64,000 nt of DNA from Lepeophtheirus salmonis. Taxonomy: Eukaryota; Arthropoda; Copepoda; Siphonostomatoida; Caligidae. The stretch lies in assembly GCF_016086655.4 (NCBI RefSeq), contig NC_052134.2, positions 37,881,971 through 37,945,970 on the forward strand. Direction: 5' to 3'. The notes under the pieces are model-generated. The model saw only the letters and a list, made by a program, of their open reading frames with translations. It had not been told where the DNA came from and did not search any database. Shown here piece by piece: positions 12,660 to 23,930 of the stretch; the first letter of the stretch is position 1; every line of letters begins with the position of its first letter. A program made the translations under genes and the position numbers.

Positions 12660-14625
12660 TATGAAAAACTTATTTTCCTTGCAAATACAAAAAGTATCGC
12701 GCACGTCTAAGGTCATATTTTTATCAACTATAGTAATCACATTCCTATAGAATAAGACAGTTGCCCACTGATATTATTTTATACGTACTGGGATGTAGTT
12801 CTTATTTGCGTTTCTAAATATATATGTAAAATATATTGAACACATGTGGCTTATTCATACCTATAAAATGAACCTATGAATGCAAATGCACTGCCGTTCT
12901 GATATACATTATCACAAAACCTATATTGTATTGCATCTTCCATAACTATGTATATTTACTTTTTATTATTAAAATAATAATTGCTACACATCATATGAAA
13001 ACATACAATCAGTACGGGCACATGTAAAATAACTTTAACTTGTGGTGCCCTCGCAATAGTTTGCCGGTTAGGTCTCCTACTGCAGTCACCCCTGAACGTG
13101 TTTTAGGGATGGTACATTGTTCAGCCAGCGCCTGACATGATAATTAATTAAGGAACTGAAGAGGCTTGAGACGGAATATCCTAAGCCCCAGTTAACACTT
13201 ATTGTACTTGTGATAATACTAAATTGCCACTTTTATTTATTACATGTAAGTTTCTACTAATCTACTGTCACTTTCACTATCAGATTGAAAAAAATAATCT
13301 ACTTTCTCTCTCATAATCATATAATTACGTCCTAGAAATGTAGAACTGGTTCACTGGAAGAGTATTAATTTTCTAAAGTATGACCTTACAGATATTAGAA
13401 ATGTTTATAACGTTAAGCTTCCAACTAATATTTTGTAGTCATACATAAATATTAGGTTTGTATCAGTCCTGACACTTTTAATAATTCCTGTCTCTGACAT
13501 TATTCCTTGAAAAAACTCCCAAATTTTAAATATTCCTACAGAAGACATCATTTTAACTAATATAATAGTTAAGTATCTCAGTCTACCATTTCAATGAGTT
13601 AAGTAAAACTTTAAATATCTTTCAAGCACGAGAATATTTTGACGTTATTTATAATTGAGTCCCATGCAATGAATTTATTAATCTTTTATAAATTGTTGAA
13701 GATGGATTGTTGAGGCCGTCACTGGCTGATACCTATGATGTAGGGATTTAGCAAAGAGACGGCTTTTGTGTCCGATTCGTACGAGTTCTTAATATTTAGG
13801 ACGGACACCCAATTTTTGTGACCGATACATTCCCAATACATATGTAGTACAAAAAAGGAATTATTAAAAATTCTATGATGTTTCTAAACGAGAATAGTTC
13901 ATTCGTATCTTACAATAAACCCATAGGCGTTTAATTGGAATTGAAGTTGCATTTCCATAGAAACGTTCGACCTTAATAAAAAAACCTATGTCGTTTTACC
14001 AGCTTTTGGGTTTTCAGTTTTTTCTTTTAAACGCTAATCATTTAACAATTTTTTAGTCTTACATTTCAAAAATAATAAGGTAACAAGGTGAGTTGTAATT
14101 TGATTCGGTCGATCCTGTGTATACATTAGATATGTTTATACGATGACGTAATTTAGGAATTTATCTTTCATTTGCAATTATTAAAGAATTAATTTATTAT
14201 CATAAAACCCGAGAAAATTCCTCCAATTGATATATGTACATTATATCAATTAAAAAATCAGTTGATCTATTATTATATCGATACTTTGAACTATTTAAAA
14301 AGTTATATAGGAAATGATAAACATTTAGTAATTGGATAACATAATTTTTAATAAACTAATGAGTAGCATAATTTTACCCCAACATACTCATACTGTAAAA
14401 AATATAACTTAATGCGAGTATGTTACTTTTTATAGTTTCTTCCAAGATACTTAGGTACAATGTATGTCAGTAATCATTTTTTTTGTAACACGCAAGGTAG
14501 ACTTAACGTAAGGAAGGTTTAAGTTTTGATTTTTTTATCATCCCTCCGTTGAATGTCCGGAAATGTAGAGCGACTCAATGTGTGTTGGTTTGATACTCGG
14601 TCGCTCCTAAAGAAGGTATTATATA
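12660..14625. other. No gene; one GC-richer patch at about 13010-13195
   Basis: Mostly AT-rich with no coding signal. The patch at about 13010-13195 (TTGTGGTGCCCTCGCAATAG, CTGCAGTCACCCCTGAACG) has higher GC than its surroundings and no open frame or RNA fold that I could recognise. It may be a fragment of a repeat not otherwise present here. Confidence 0.4.
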
Positions 14626-14631
14626 TATGGC

Positions 14632-14780
14632 TTTCAAAGACAATTTCTTGGTCATATGTAGTAATTGTAAAATACAATATGTTTGCATATACTTAATCAA
14701 TACAACTAAATTTGACCAATTAAAGGGTCATAAAAAAACTTACTTTAATTTGTCAAATGGAGGTACACTGATTGAGTATA
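14632..14780 (+). repeat. Q-family dispersed repeat, copy 1
   Basis: Contains CAAAGACAATTTCTTGGTCA, TACTTAATCAATACAACTA and CCAATTAAAGG. It aligns with 57715-57825 (same strand) and about 33965-34115 (reverse strand). Short, non-coding; boundaries approximate. Confidence 0.5.
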
Positions 14781-14784
14781 AGTA

Positions 14785-15115
14785 ACAAGGCATTTTTATA
14801 CGAGCGCAAGGAAAAAGCGGGAGCGAGACTTATGGCTTTACTGAATTAAGGGCCATGTTGATATTAGCTGCTTGTTATATGATTTAGGAGTGAGAAAATG
14901 AATAACTGCTATAATGAGGAGAACCCTCTGCATTTAGGGGCAATATTATAATTATATTTAAATTCATTTATGCATTTCTAAAACGATTTATAAAATTATA
15001 GGCGAGAATACTTACTTCAGAGGGAGAAGTTAACACTAGGAAAATCTTTTAAATAATGTACAAATAAGAAAAAAAAGAGTACAAGCAACAACCGTTTTCC
15101 CTTTTTTTAATTGCT
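14785..15115 (+). repeat. R-family dispersed repeat, copy 2
   Basis: Same ordered blocks as the copy at 11880-12230: CGGGAGCGAGACTTATGGC, TGATATTAGCTGCTTGTTAT, CTTCAGAGGGAGAAG. The match ends in a T-rich tract on both copies. Confidence 0.6.
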
Positions 15116-15414
15116 AAATTAATTTTTTTCTTTATATACATCCCTTCATTAGGTACAAGTAAACATAGTCCTTCCCCTATATTTGTAAGATTTATGCGAG
15201 TGTCTATGATAATACCTTGTCTCTACGTATCTTGGTTGCTTCCTGAACATTGTTTTTCTAAAGCTGTTATCACAATTCCTTAATTCTTATAGAGTGAACA
15301 TTTCAGTATATAGAATGTGTGCTCATGAATGGCAAAGGACAGTGTTGCTGGAATGTATTTGCTAGTGGGGTGGGTGTATATAATATAATGGCACCGTCAT
15401 ACTAACGCAACCTT

Positions 15415-15690
15415 TCATTTTATTATATAGATATTATAATTAGGGTCTTAATGGGAACTATGGCTCCAGTGCCACTGGACGGAGAGTAACACTGATGATT
15501 TGTTGGGGAATTATAAGTGTAAGTCCTTGTTAGACTTGCGAGTTTAATTGAGGATTGTAAATTCCTATCTGTCTTTACTACATCCGGAATGGGGTGTTGT
15601 CTCCCCCTCCCAACTCCACTCACTTCCATAGCTGATTGTAAACATTCTTAAAATTGTCAGAGCTACCACGTTCATTTTCGTTTTTTTAAC
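15415..15690 (-). repeat. S-family repeat copy
   Basis: Forward-strand blocks AACACTGATGATTTGTTGGG, AATTATAAGTGTAAGTCCTT, TTTAATTGAGGATTG and AACATTCTTAAAATTGTCAG are the reverse of the S order near 7133 and 62995. A TGTGCTCATGAATGG block at 15319 suggests the copy may start further left. Confidence 0.55.
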
Positions 15691-15971
15691 ATACCGGCAG
15701 GTCGTATTTTTTACAACTCTACTAATACTCGTGTAGTAGGAGAATAACTCACATTTGTGTTGTACATACTATTTCAGTCCAGTCTTAACACTATAAAATT
15801 GATCCCTTGTACGTCATTGTGAGTGTTTTACAATATATTTATTTAATTTTTCAGATATATTTAATATAATACATTTCAATGGGATTAAGAAAAAATATAA
15901 TTTGTCCGTATTGTAACTTTTTACATATAATGAAAACAGGAGTATTTTTATAGGAATGTTTTTAACACATA

Positions 15972-16814
15972 CCGGGTGTTCCATTAAAAACTGAACACTT
16001 TGAATTTTAAACTTCAACAAGATATAATTTATTGATTAAAAATAGAATGTCAACAAAATTAATATTCTAAATAGATGTGTGTCTAGCTCTCTTCATCATT
16101 AATGTAGCAAACCATTGTAGTAATTATGGATTCCAGGCGGCGGTGGAAGGCTTGGCATCCTCTGTGGGAGTAGACCTCTATCATGGCGTCGCAGTGCTGT
16201 CTGCCAGTTGCTTTGAGGGCGTCGATGTTTGGATGAAGGACACTGCAGGGCTTCCCCTCGACATGTATCCAAAATGTATAGTGGAGGGGTTTGGCCTGAG
16301 CCTGTAGGAGTGACCAAAAGTGTCAAAAAAGAGTATTGCAATGGAGGAGATGGGTTACTTTAATTGATGTTTCAAAAGTGGTCTCTCCGCTCTCATAAAG
16401 CTCTTTCCACCCACTTTTTGATAGCTCTCTAGACAGTCTGGTGTGAAATCCCTAGATCTCTTGCATGGGCTCACATGGACTTAATGGATTGGTCTGGGGT
16501 GTTTTCTTTAATCCATCCGATTCAGTTTGGCCTTTTTAACAGAGCCCTTCTGCCTCTCCAAGGTTTCGGAATTGCTGACGGGGTAGACTGTGCTCTTGGA
16601 GACGCTCAATTGCTTGGAGTGCTAGAATGGAAATTCGTCGATCACGTTCAAGTGTAATTTTCTCGACTTTTAACGTAAGCTAGAGAGCCCAAGTTTTTTT
16701 ATTTATGTAAGTAATGGATAATTCTTTAATATATCGGAATATGAATAAATTTCCATCACTCAACTTTAATTAATTCTTGAATTAGTAAGTGTTGAGATGT
16801 CATGGATCAACCGG
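15972..16814 (-). pseudogene. Tc1/mariner-type transposon, broken copy A
   Basis: Inverted ends are CCGGGTGTTCCATTAAAAAC and, from the other side, CCGGTTGATCCATGACATCT, each next to a TA dinucleotide (15970-15971 and 16815-16816), the expected target site. The reverse strand encodes pieces of a DNA-binding domain (LERDRRISILALQAIERLQ, later a GSVKKAK-like region broken by shifts) and of the catalytic C-terminus (LHYTFWIHVEGKPCSVLHP, AFHRRLESIITTM). Frames change several times and the central catalytic part is deleted, so the element at 843 bp is non-autonomous. It shares its ends and sequence with copies B (17482-17963) and C (23172-23930). Confidence 0.8.
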
Positions 16815-17220
16815 TATCTGATGTCTCTTCTTTGGCTATTTACGATATCGTCGTTATTAGAACATTTTCAAGGACCGAGTCCCCTAAGAGAAGATATTGC
16901 GATGGCCCCAATAAATTAGGACCGACACAACACTACCTACCCATTTCAGCTGCTTCAGTCTGAACTTTTTAGTCAAAAATAATTGATTCGACAGAATTAA
17001 ACATTAGGAATTAACCTATGTACTTAGTAGGATATGGATTCTGTAATATCATTATAAATAAGTTAATGATTCAGGAAAGGATTTTTTTTTCTAGGGAAGT
17101 AATATTTACTTATTAATTAAACACCGACAGAATTGAGTATTAAGAAGTATAAAATCTGTTTAAAATATAGGTTTTGTAAAGTTATAGATGGAAAAATTGT
17201 CGAAGTAGGTGACAGCACGG
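16815..17220. other. Spacer between mariner copy A and an S repeat
   Basis: AT-rich, with no gene or repeat recognised. Confidence 0.35.
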
Positions 17221-17224
17221 TAGT

Positions 17225-17460
17225 AGGATCAGAAAATGGAAATGGAAAGGAAATGAAAATCAACATGATGAGCCTGACAATATGCAGAATGTTTTGGATG
17301 AGATCAGCTACAGTCAGCTGTGAAAAGGGAGGAGGGGGAAATAAACAATTACTCCGATATATATCCCCAATTCCACTCTTGAGTCCAACTAGATTTCCAA
17401 TTATAAATCTGCAAAAAATCCTCAAGGGTACGCTTCATCTTTTACGAGCACACATGAATG
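17225..17460 (+). repeat. S-family repeat copy
   Basis: Blocks GACAATATGCAGAATG, TTTTGGATGAGATCAGCTAC, CCAATTCCACTCTTGAGTCC and TTACGAGCACACATGAA follow the S order. Open frames of about 100 codons on both strands lie across it, but they follow the repeat and are not conserved in other copies, so I do not call a gene. Copy B of the mariner follows about 20 bp later. Confidence 0.55.
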
Positions 17461-17481
17461 TTTAATCAGATTTTGAATGTA

Positions 17482-17963
17482 TCCTGTGGTCCATTAAAAT
17501 CTGAACACTTTGAATTTTAAACTTCAACAAGATATAATTTATTAATTAAAAAGATAACTTCAACAAAATTAATATTATAAATAGATGTGTGTCTGAGCTC
17601 TCTTAATGATTAATGTAGCCACCCTTAGCGGCAATGATGACTTCTAGGCGGCGGCAGAAGTCCTGGAACCTGCTGTAGATGCAGTCCTTTGTCATGGCGT
17701 CTCAGTGCTGGCTGACTGTGGCTTTGAGGGCCTCGGTGCTTGGATGACAGACACTGCAGGCCTTCCTCTCGACATGCACCCAAAGGGTGTAAAGGTTAGT
17801 GGGATCATGTTCAAGTGTCATTTTCTCGACTTTTACGTAAGCTAGTTTTGTTTCGTAACTAATTGTTTATACTCTAATATATGGAAGTATGAATTAATTT
17901 AAATCCCTCAACCTTCATTAATTATTGAATTAGTAAGTGCTCAGTTTTCAATGAACCACCCTG
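17482..17963 (-). mobile_element. Tc1/mariner-type transposon, deleted copy B
   Basis: The left end TCCTGTGGTCCATTAAAATC and the right end (reverse CAGGGTGGTTCATTGAAAAC) are inverted repeats. A TA precedes the left end; the right TA appears mutated. Only the coding start (up to the LERD-like region near 17815) and the C-terminal part (reverse of GCGGCGGCAGAAGTCCTGGA) remain, joined by a large deletion at about 17800-17812. This is a MITE-like derivative of the copy A family. Confidence 0.8.
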
Positions 17964-18094
17964 AAATTGAATCTATTTAGGAAAAGATGTTCACTTCTCA
18001 GGAATTAAATAATAATGGCAACTGTGAAGGAAAAGAAAATTCATTCTTCGGATTACCAATTCCAAAAAAACGGGCGAGCTAAAAAAATCGAAGG

Positions 18095-18290
18095 ATTTAT
18101 ATCAATGCCTATAAACAAAATTTCCTCTCTATATCCTAACTAGATAAGGAGTGGGATTAGTGTTTATTTTATTCTAATCATTAGCTGCCCGGAGTTAATC
18201 TAATCAAATGTCATGACAGCTAAGCTGTTCAACTCTCAAACATTCTTTAAATTGACAGTGTCACCTCGTTATTTTTTGTTTTTTAGTATA
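18095..18290 (-). repeat. S-family repeat copy
   Basis: Contains CTCTATATCCTAACTAGATA, ATGTCATGACAGCTAAGCTG, AACATTCTTTAAATTGACAG and CACCTCGTTATTTTTTG, the reverse of the S order. Confidence 0.55.
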
Positions 18291-18555
18291 TAGGAAGATG
18301 ATATTTCCTTCAACTCCAGTTATAACACTGCTATGTTTAGAATGTTCTAATAATGACGACGTCTGATTATTATCTTTATATCCATAATTCTATTTTATTA
18401 TACCATTAACTACTAAGCAATATATTATATACACAACGTCATGGTCAACATTGTATTAATAATGAATCTTCTGTTTTATTAGAAAAAATTAGCGTCAGAT
18501 GATGGATAAACCTTTTACTGAAATTATTGCTTAAATCTGTTAAAAAATTACTATG

Positions 18556-18765
18556 TTAGAGCATGTTTCAAAGTTCTTGAAAAAACCTTATCAGATGTTC
18601 ATAAAACATTGAGGCCATTAAGTATCACTTCCTGTATTGGTTCTCTGAGGCTTTGATTCCTAACCATATCATCACACCAGAGCCCTATGCTTTATCTATT
18701 ATTTATGTAATCTTTGGCGGAGCACAAGGGCTCTGAGTAGCCCCGGCTAGGAACTACTGCTCTAA
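18556..18765. mobile_element. Small hAT-like nonautonomous element
   Basis: The right end, read in reverse, is TTAGAGCAGTAGTTCCTAGC then CGGGGCTACTCAGAGCCC. This resembles the CAGTGGTTCTCAACCGGGG-type ends known for hAT (Charlie-like) elements. The left end TTAGAGCATGTTTCAAAGTT is an imperfect inverted match. Length 210 bp, non-coding; no clear 8-bp target duplication. Confidence 0.45.
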
Positions 18766-18769
18766 GACA

Positions 18770-20280
18770 TGAAATCTTGGGATATAAATTTATAGTACAT
18801 TTGCTCCTATAAATTAAAGCAAGATCACACTTTGATTTTCCCAGACAGGTGATCTTTCATAACCTCAATGGTCAGTGTGTTCCTAAAGGTGAGGTTTAAC
18901 TATTAGACTATCTCAAATATGAACAATAAAGACTAACAATTACATATTTGCTACCTACGAACAAAAAGACGTTAGAGAAACACTTTTTGTAATTGTTAAT
19001 GAAGTCGCATCATGGTGTGTCTGACTTTGATCTGACTGTAAATTTCATACATTGTAGTTTATTCTTCTAAAGTATATAAAATGTGAAATTTGTGGAGCAG
19101 CACTATTAAACAGTGATGATGGTACTTGCCTGAAAATAAAATATATTCCATGCAAGGATTATTACAATGATAATCCTAAAAAAAGTCCCTATAACAGAAT
19201 CTGACTCCATGTGTCATCTTCTTTTCTTTGAGCGAGGATATTAAGGACCTACAGGACATACATAAACATTGATATCCACATATATGTACTAATAATCGAG
19301 GTCCTCAACCGTACTGACATGAATGAAATCTTTAAAAGTTTGTCGACACATACACTGGGTACTTCAGGAAGTGTTGATAATCACTAGCTATCTATATAAC
19401 ATTTTGTTCCAAAAAATATATAATCCTTCACACCAGTAACTAAATAAATGCGTGAAAATTAGGTAAACAAAATTGGAAAAGATGCACTCCATAGATCCTA
19501 AACTTTTTTAAATATTTTGTCCGATAAGTAGATATACTACATTATGTATTCTTAAGATATTTTTATTAATCTAATAATACAACATTTTGTAAATTTAGTT
19601 TATATATTTTTCTTGCTTCAAAGCGGTTACAATTATTTACTACTAACTAAGAATCTGAGTGAGATGAATAAGTGTGCAAACTCAAAACAACTTATTAATA
19701 ATTTTAATTTCATTTTGTCTGAAACATTTGCTGAAAAATCATACACACCTACTAGGGCCGTCGGAAGTGGGGAAGCAGCGGGGGTGTTTGCATTGGGCTT
19801 TTCAAAATTCATGTTATACAAATTTAGGAATCTAAGCAAACATCATAAATTGTCAAATTGGATTGGCCCATAATAGTTGAGTCTCCCTGTAATGGAGGAA
19901 CTAGTTTCATTTCGTCTGAACTTAAAAAAATAAAGGAAATGACAAAAGAAGAGATCTTTAAAACAGAAGAATGTTATTATTCATGTTTAGCTTTTGTTGC
20001 AAAAATTATTTGAGATCTGAATATAAATTATTTTACAATACCTTTTTTGTAAATATTCATAGATATTGAATTACGAACTATTAACATACATACAAAACCA
20101 GTCATACCTTTTATTCTAGTCCTCAACCGCTCTTCCAAAAATAAAGAGTAAAAAGGTCTGAAAATCAGTTGGTTTTAATGGATTCTTGACAGCTATGAAA
20201 TTATTATTGAATTATTTTTGGGAATTGTTCAAAGCCTAATAAAATCTTATTCACGGTGTTACCTCACTAATAGAGAAATA
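18770..20280. other. No gene recognised
   Basis: AT-rich. A sequence at 19757-19790 (GGGCCGTCGGAAGTGGGG) is GC-rich compared with its surroundings and looks like the end of an unidentified transposon. The overlapping short frames on both strands there are not convincing. Confidence 0.35.
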
Positions 20281-20283
20281 TAG

Positions 20284-20594
20284 AGTGTATTTGTTGTCAG
20301 CTGTGCTGTTTCTGCTTCTTTCCTCCCTAATCAGTGTTTTGAACGTGATTGGTTCAATTAGAATGAGCTTTTTTTTAGCTGTAAAGAATTCCCAACAATG
20401 TTTGAATAACAATTCTATAGTTGAGAAGAATTGTCTAACTACTAAACTGATTTTGGACCTTCTTTCTGTTTCTTTTCGTATGAAAGGTTGTGTGATACAA
20501 AAAAAAGTAAAGACATTAATTACAACCAATCAATTTAAGAACACTGATAAGAGATAAGAAACATACAAATCGAAAGCAGACAAGAAAATACATA
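20284..20594. mobile_element. Foldback element D (MITE-like)
   Basis: The left arm TGTATTTGTTGTCAGCTGT, CCTAATCAGTGTTTTGAACG, TGATTGGTTCAATTAG is matched in reverse complement by the right arm (TGTATTTTCTTGTCTGC, CTTATCAGTGTTCTTAAATT, GATTGGTTGTAATTAAT). Arms are about 75 bp. The centre carries TCTATAGTTGAGAAGAATTG and CTAACTACTAAACTGATTTT. Partial copies lie near 32362, 39835, 48940-49140, 49870-49930 and 54130-54200. The roughly 90-codon open frames on both strands here are by-products of the repeat. Confidence 0.65.
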
Positions 20595-21066
20595 GTAAAA
20601 TTTTATTTTAGTGAAGTAAGGCTGTGAATAATGTATGAAGTTCATTAATTTATTTTTCTTGAACTATTAGGACTCCATAGTAGAGGAGATTCTCAGGGAT
20701 TTTCTGCACACAAAACAAATCAAATATTACATATTTATATGCAGCCTTTTGTGGTAAATACCTGTAGAATTGTCTCACATAGTCTCGATTTCAATCAGAA
20801 TAAGTAACTAAATGTTTATTTTTTGTTTATATTTTTTCGTTATAAAAAATGAATTTACATTTCACAGCTCAAATTGCAAAAAAAAAAAAGGAAGAAATAG
20901 TTAAATAAATGCATTATAAATAATGAAACTCAATAAATAATAATAAATGACTCTTTTTTTTTGCTTTTTGTCAATAATATGAACGGGATTGATGATTGAT
21001 CCAAGTCGTTGTTGAATCTTTCAAATAGATAATAACACTTCCAGATTCTGGATTCTCCCTTCCTTC

Positions 21067-22100
21067 TTATTGACCAGCATGTTTTTCAAAGACGCTACTA
21101 TAATAGAGATTACGAGAAGGTGATGGCTGTGCATTACGTGAGAGTCGAGTTTGTTGGACTGATCCTGAAGCATCTTCTCCAAAGGTCAATCCTCCAGCTA
21201 GTTTGGCAAAGTTTTGTTGACTTGTGAAGAAGGATGGAACCTGAGGTGAGTTTGATCTTTCGTTACGAAAAGCTTCCTCTTGGATGAGTTCCTCCTCAAT
21301 GTGTTTATTCCATGCGAACTTTCCTGTAAAATGGATTTTTTATGCTTTAATGGTGTTGTGTATGGAAGAAAAGATGGGCATTTTAAATTTATTTGAAAAG
21401 ATAAAATGGAGTGTCAAGGAAGACAAATAAAGAAAAAAATACAAGACACAACAACAACAAAACTAGCAACTCCTGCCTGTTTTCAGCGGAAGTTAGTGCC
21501 TAATACTATCCATTGTACTCCAAGGACAAAGTCTTTTCAACACTCAAAAAAAAAAAAAAAAAAAAACTATTTTTCTTGTTTCTGAATTGGGTGTGGTGAA
21601 TGTGCCTTGGTTACACATACTACAAAGATTACATCACAAAGAATGAAGTATTAGATTGGACTCAAAAAAATAAAACTTAAACGTTCAATGCTAACCCAAA
21701 AGTGATGCTTAAACATTAATGAAGAACACAAGGGATTACAAAAAAAAAAAAAAAAAAAAAAAAAAATAGGATTTTTATTTTTTCATAAATCATTTGATTA
21801 TCAGAAAAATTTCCAAGTTCATTCATCTGTAAATATATGTGAACAACCTTCAAGGAATGTCTTATTTTTCACGTCTGAAGGTTTCATATGTATTATTTTA
21901 TAAGACTTATGATGATAAATCTCATATTAATAAGTGTACACTTAAAAGGAATTTTTCTTGGACTTACCAGCAGCCACGGCTTGATCTAAATAGTCCAATT
22001 CCTTCAAAAAGTCAACTACACCTCCTTTAGCTGTATATCCTCCAGGACGAGCTTGGCTCAAAGCAAAGCAAGAGATGATGAGAACAATGGCAGCTTTCAT
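21067..22100 (-). CDS. Small secreted protein, two-exon gene, family unknown
   Basis: Exon 1 (21968-22100) starts at the ATG at 22098-22100 and ends before the donor G|GTAAGT. The intron is 21324-21967 (644 bp, AG acceptor after TTTTAC), and exon 2 is 21067-21323 with TAA at 21067-21069. The splice keeps frame, splitting a Gly codon after its first base. The product is about 129 residues. Residues 1-17 (MKAAIVLIISCFALSQA) form a clear signal peptide, probably cleaved before RPGGY. The mature part has an amphipathic acidic/hydrophobic segment (VVDFLKELDYLDQAV), a charged stretch (HIEEELIQEEAFRNERS) and a Gln/Ser/Asn-rich C-terminus ending in KHAGQ. It has no Cys after the signal peptide, so no disulfide-stabilised fold is expected. 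There is no membrane segment. Poly-T/poly-A runs sit in the intron. I do not recognise the family, and a lineage-restricted secreted protein is possible. A dead paralogue lies at 10077-10329. Confidence 0.8.
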
Positions 22101-22276
22101 TCCGAAGTGTGGATCCTTTAAATATACAAAATTATTTTTTGACTCAACATTCGGAAGATCTAAATATATGTATGGTTAAGCACCTTATCTAGATTTAAAA
22201 AAATATATATCGTTGAGAGATGCGATTTCTTTCAATAACAGTCGTAGACTAACAAATTTGGTACATATACAAGATT

Positions 22277-22287
22277 GTATTATATAG
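22277..22287 (-). promoter_or_regulatory. Candidate TATA box of the secreted-protein gene
   Basis: Reverse strand reads CCTATATAATAC, about 180 bases upstream of the ATG. The paralogue keeps the same block (CCTATATAATGG at 10366-10377) only about 45 bases before its ATG. The conserved context (ACCTATATAAT..ATCTTGTA..ACCAAATTT) in both copies supports a real promoter. Confidence 0.5.
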
Positions 22288-22392
22288 GTACGACCTTGGC
22301 GGTACACGCTTGCAACGAGTACGCTTACGCATTTTTACCGAAATTCTCAGCAAAACCAGAAGGCTTTTGTCATTTACTTAATAATCTACTTC

Positions 22393-23165
22393 AACTTCTA
22401 AGTACATAATATATACATTGTACATACAATCATATCGCTAGTATTACTTTTAATGGAGAGATTCCTGTGTTTTATCATCATAACACGTCATTTGGAGAAT
22501 TTAAAGTATTCTTTTTACTATGAACATACAATATGTATGCAATGGTGGTATTGGTTTTATGACGTTGTACCTCAAGGACGTTTAAGGTCAATTGCTTTTT
22601 ACTTTGAGTATAGCGACCATTTTTTATTTATTTATAAAATTAAACATATCATACACCAAAAACAACTCGAATGTCAGTTCTCAAAGTTAAATCGGGATCA
22701 AGTTTTTTTTCTTGCACGAATTATCATCAATTTATAATAACAAATTATTCTAATTAATCCTTTAAGTTTGTTGCAAATTGATCTTAAAATAGAAAAAAAA
22801 ATTTGTTGTCATAATGAAATAATTAGAAATTCATAGATTTTATAAAAAGGGAAATATTTGGCCCAAATTGAGTTTCATAAATCAAATGAAGGTTAAAAAC
22901 TAAAACTAGCACTATTGGATACCTCAGTTCATACAATAAATTTGAATATAAGCCTATATTTAACAGAAATATGTCAATGAAATATTGGGATTCTTTCATT
23001 TTACTGATTTTTGTTTAAGTTTGTTTTTGTATTTTTAACTCAACACATATTTGGACCAATAGTACATCAGTTATATTTTTAAATGCTCAAAACCATTGGT
23101 GTTCAATCTAAGGCTCTCAAAAACCTTTATATACGGCTCTTTTTTCTAAAATTAAACAAACTATA
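22393..23165. other. Upstream spacer, no gene recognised
   Basis: An open frame of about 94 codons at 22453-22737 is rich in Phe, Tyr and Ile as expected by chance, with no motif or splice context. I do not call a gene. Confidence 0.35.
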
Positions 23166-23171
23166 GGGTTA

Positions 23172-23930
23172 TTGATTGTAGTCCATTGAAATTTAAACAC
23201 TTACTAATTGAATAATTAATAAAGATTAATTGGTTTAAATTAATTCATATTTCGATATATTAAAGCATAACAAATTAGTTACAAAACAAAACAAACCTGA
23301 TCTCTCAAGCTTAAATAAAAGTTGAGAAAATGACACTAGAACGTGATCGATAAATTTCCATTCGCGAACTCCATGCAGTTGGGCAGCTCCAAGACTACCG
23401 TCAGTAAGTCCCAAATGTTAGAGAGGAAAAAGGGCTCTGTCAAAAAGGCTAAACCGGACTTGGAGGAGTTGATAAAAATAGCCCAATCAATACCTTCAAG
23501 TCCATGAGGGCCCATACAAGAGATCTTGGGGTTTCACAGCAGACTGTCCAGAGTGTTACAAAAAAAAGTTGATGGAAAGAACCTTATGAGGGTGGAGAGG
23601 CCACTTTTGACACCAGTAATGAAAGAAAATCATCTCCTCCGTTGCAAGACTCCTTTGAATGAGTCTTTTGAACTTTTTTTTACACTTTTGCCCCCCCCTA
23701 AAGTCCTGATGCCAACTCCCTTGACTACACGTTTTGGGGGCATGTCAAGTGTAAGGCCTGCAGTGTACGTCATCCATACACCGAATCACTCAAATCAATT
23801 ATCAGCCATCACTGGGACCATATGACCTAGGAATATATCTGCGGCGGATGCCAGACCTTCCGTTGCCGTCTGGAAACCATCATTGCCGCTAAGGGAGTCT
23901 ACATTAATGATTAAGAAAGCTTTAAAACTC
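23172..23930 (+). pseudogene. Tc1/mariner-type transposon, broken copy C
   Basis: The left end (TCCATTGAAATTTAAACACT) matches the ends of copies A and B. The forward strand encodes MTLERDR, a GSVKKAK-type region, MRAHTRDLGVSQQTVQ (helix-turn-helix), GGEATF-type remnants, then DYTFWGHVKCKACSVRH from the catalytic C-terminus. The frame breaks repeatedly and the middle is deleted. The similarity stops just after the stop-codon region near 23925; no right inverted end follows, so the 3' end is truncated or replaced. Confidence 0.8.

Larger units (their letters stand above)
20690..22385 (-). repeat. Segmental duplicate, intact copy of the secreted-protein locus
   Basis: This region, including 3' flank, both exons and promoter, is the intact partner of 9765-10470. 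See the gene inside it for function. Confidence 0.7.

Noticed and set aside
17117..17465. Overlapping open frames of about 100 codons on both strands
   Set aside because: They lie over an S-family repeat, and other copies do not keep the frame.
20548..20550. TAA on both sides of the inner D-element arms as a 3-bp target duplication (Harbinger type)
   Set aside because: The inverted arms extend well beyond these bases, so the TAA lies inside the element.
22453..22737. Open frame of 94 codons upstream of the secreted-protein gene
   Set aside because: Phe/Tyr/Ile-rich with no motif; looks like chance in AT-rich DNA.
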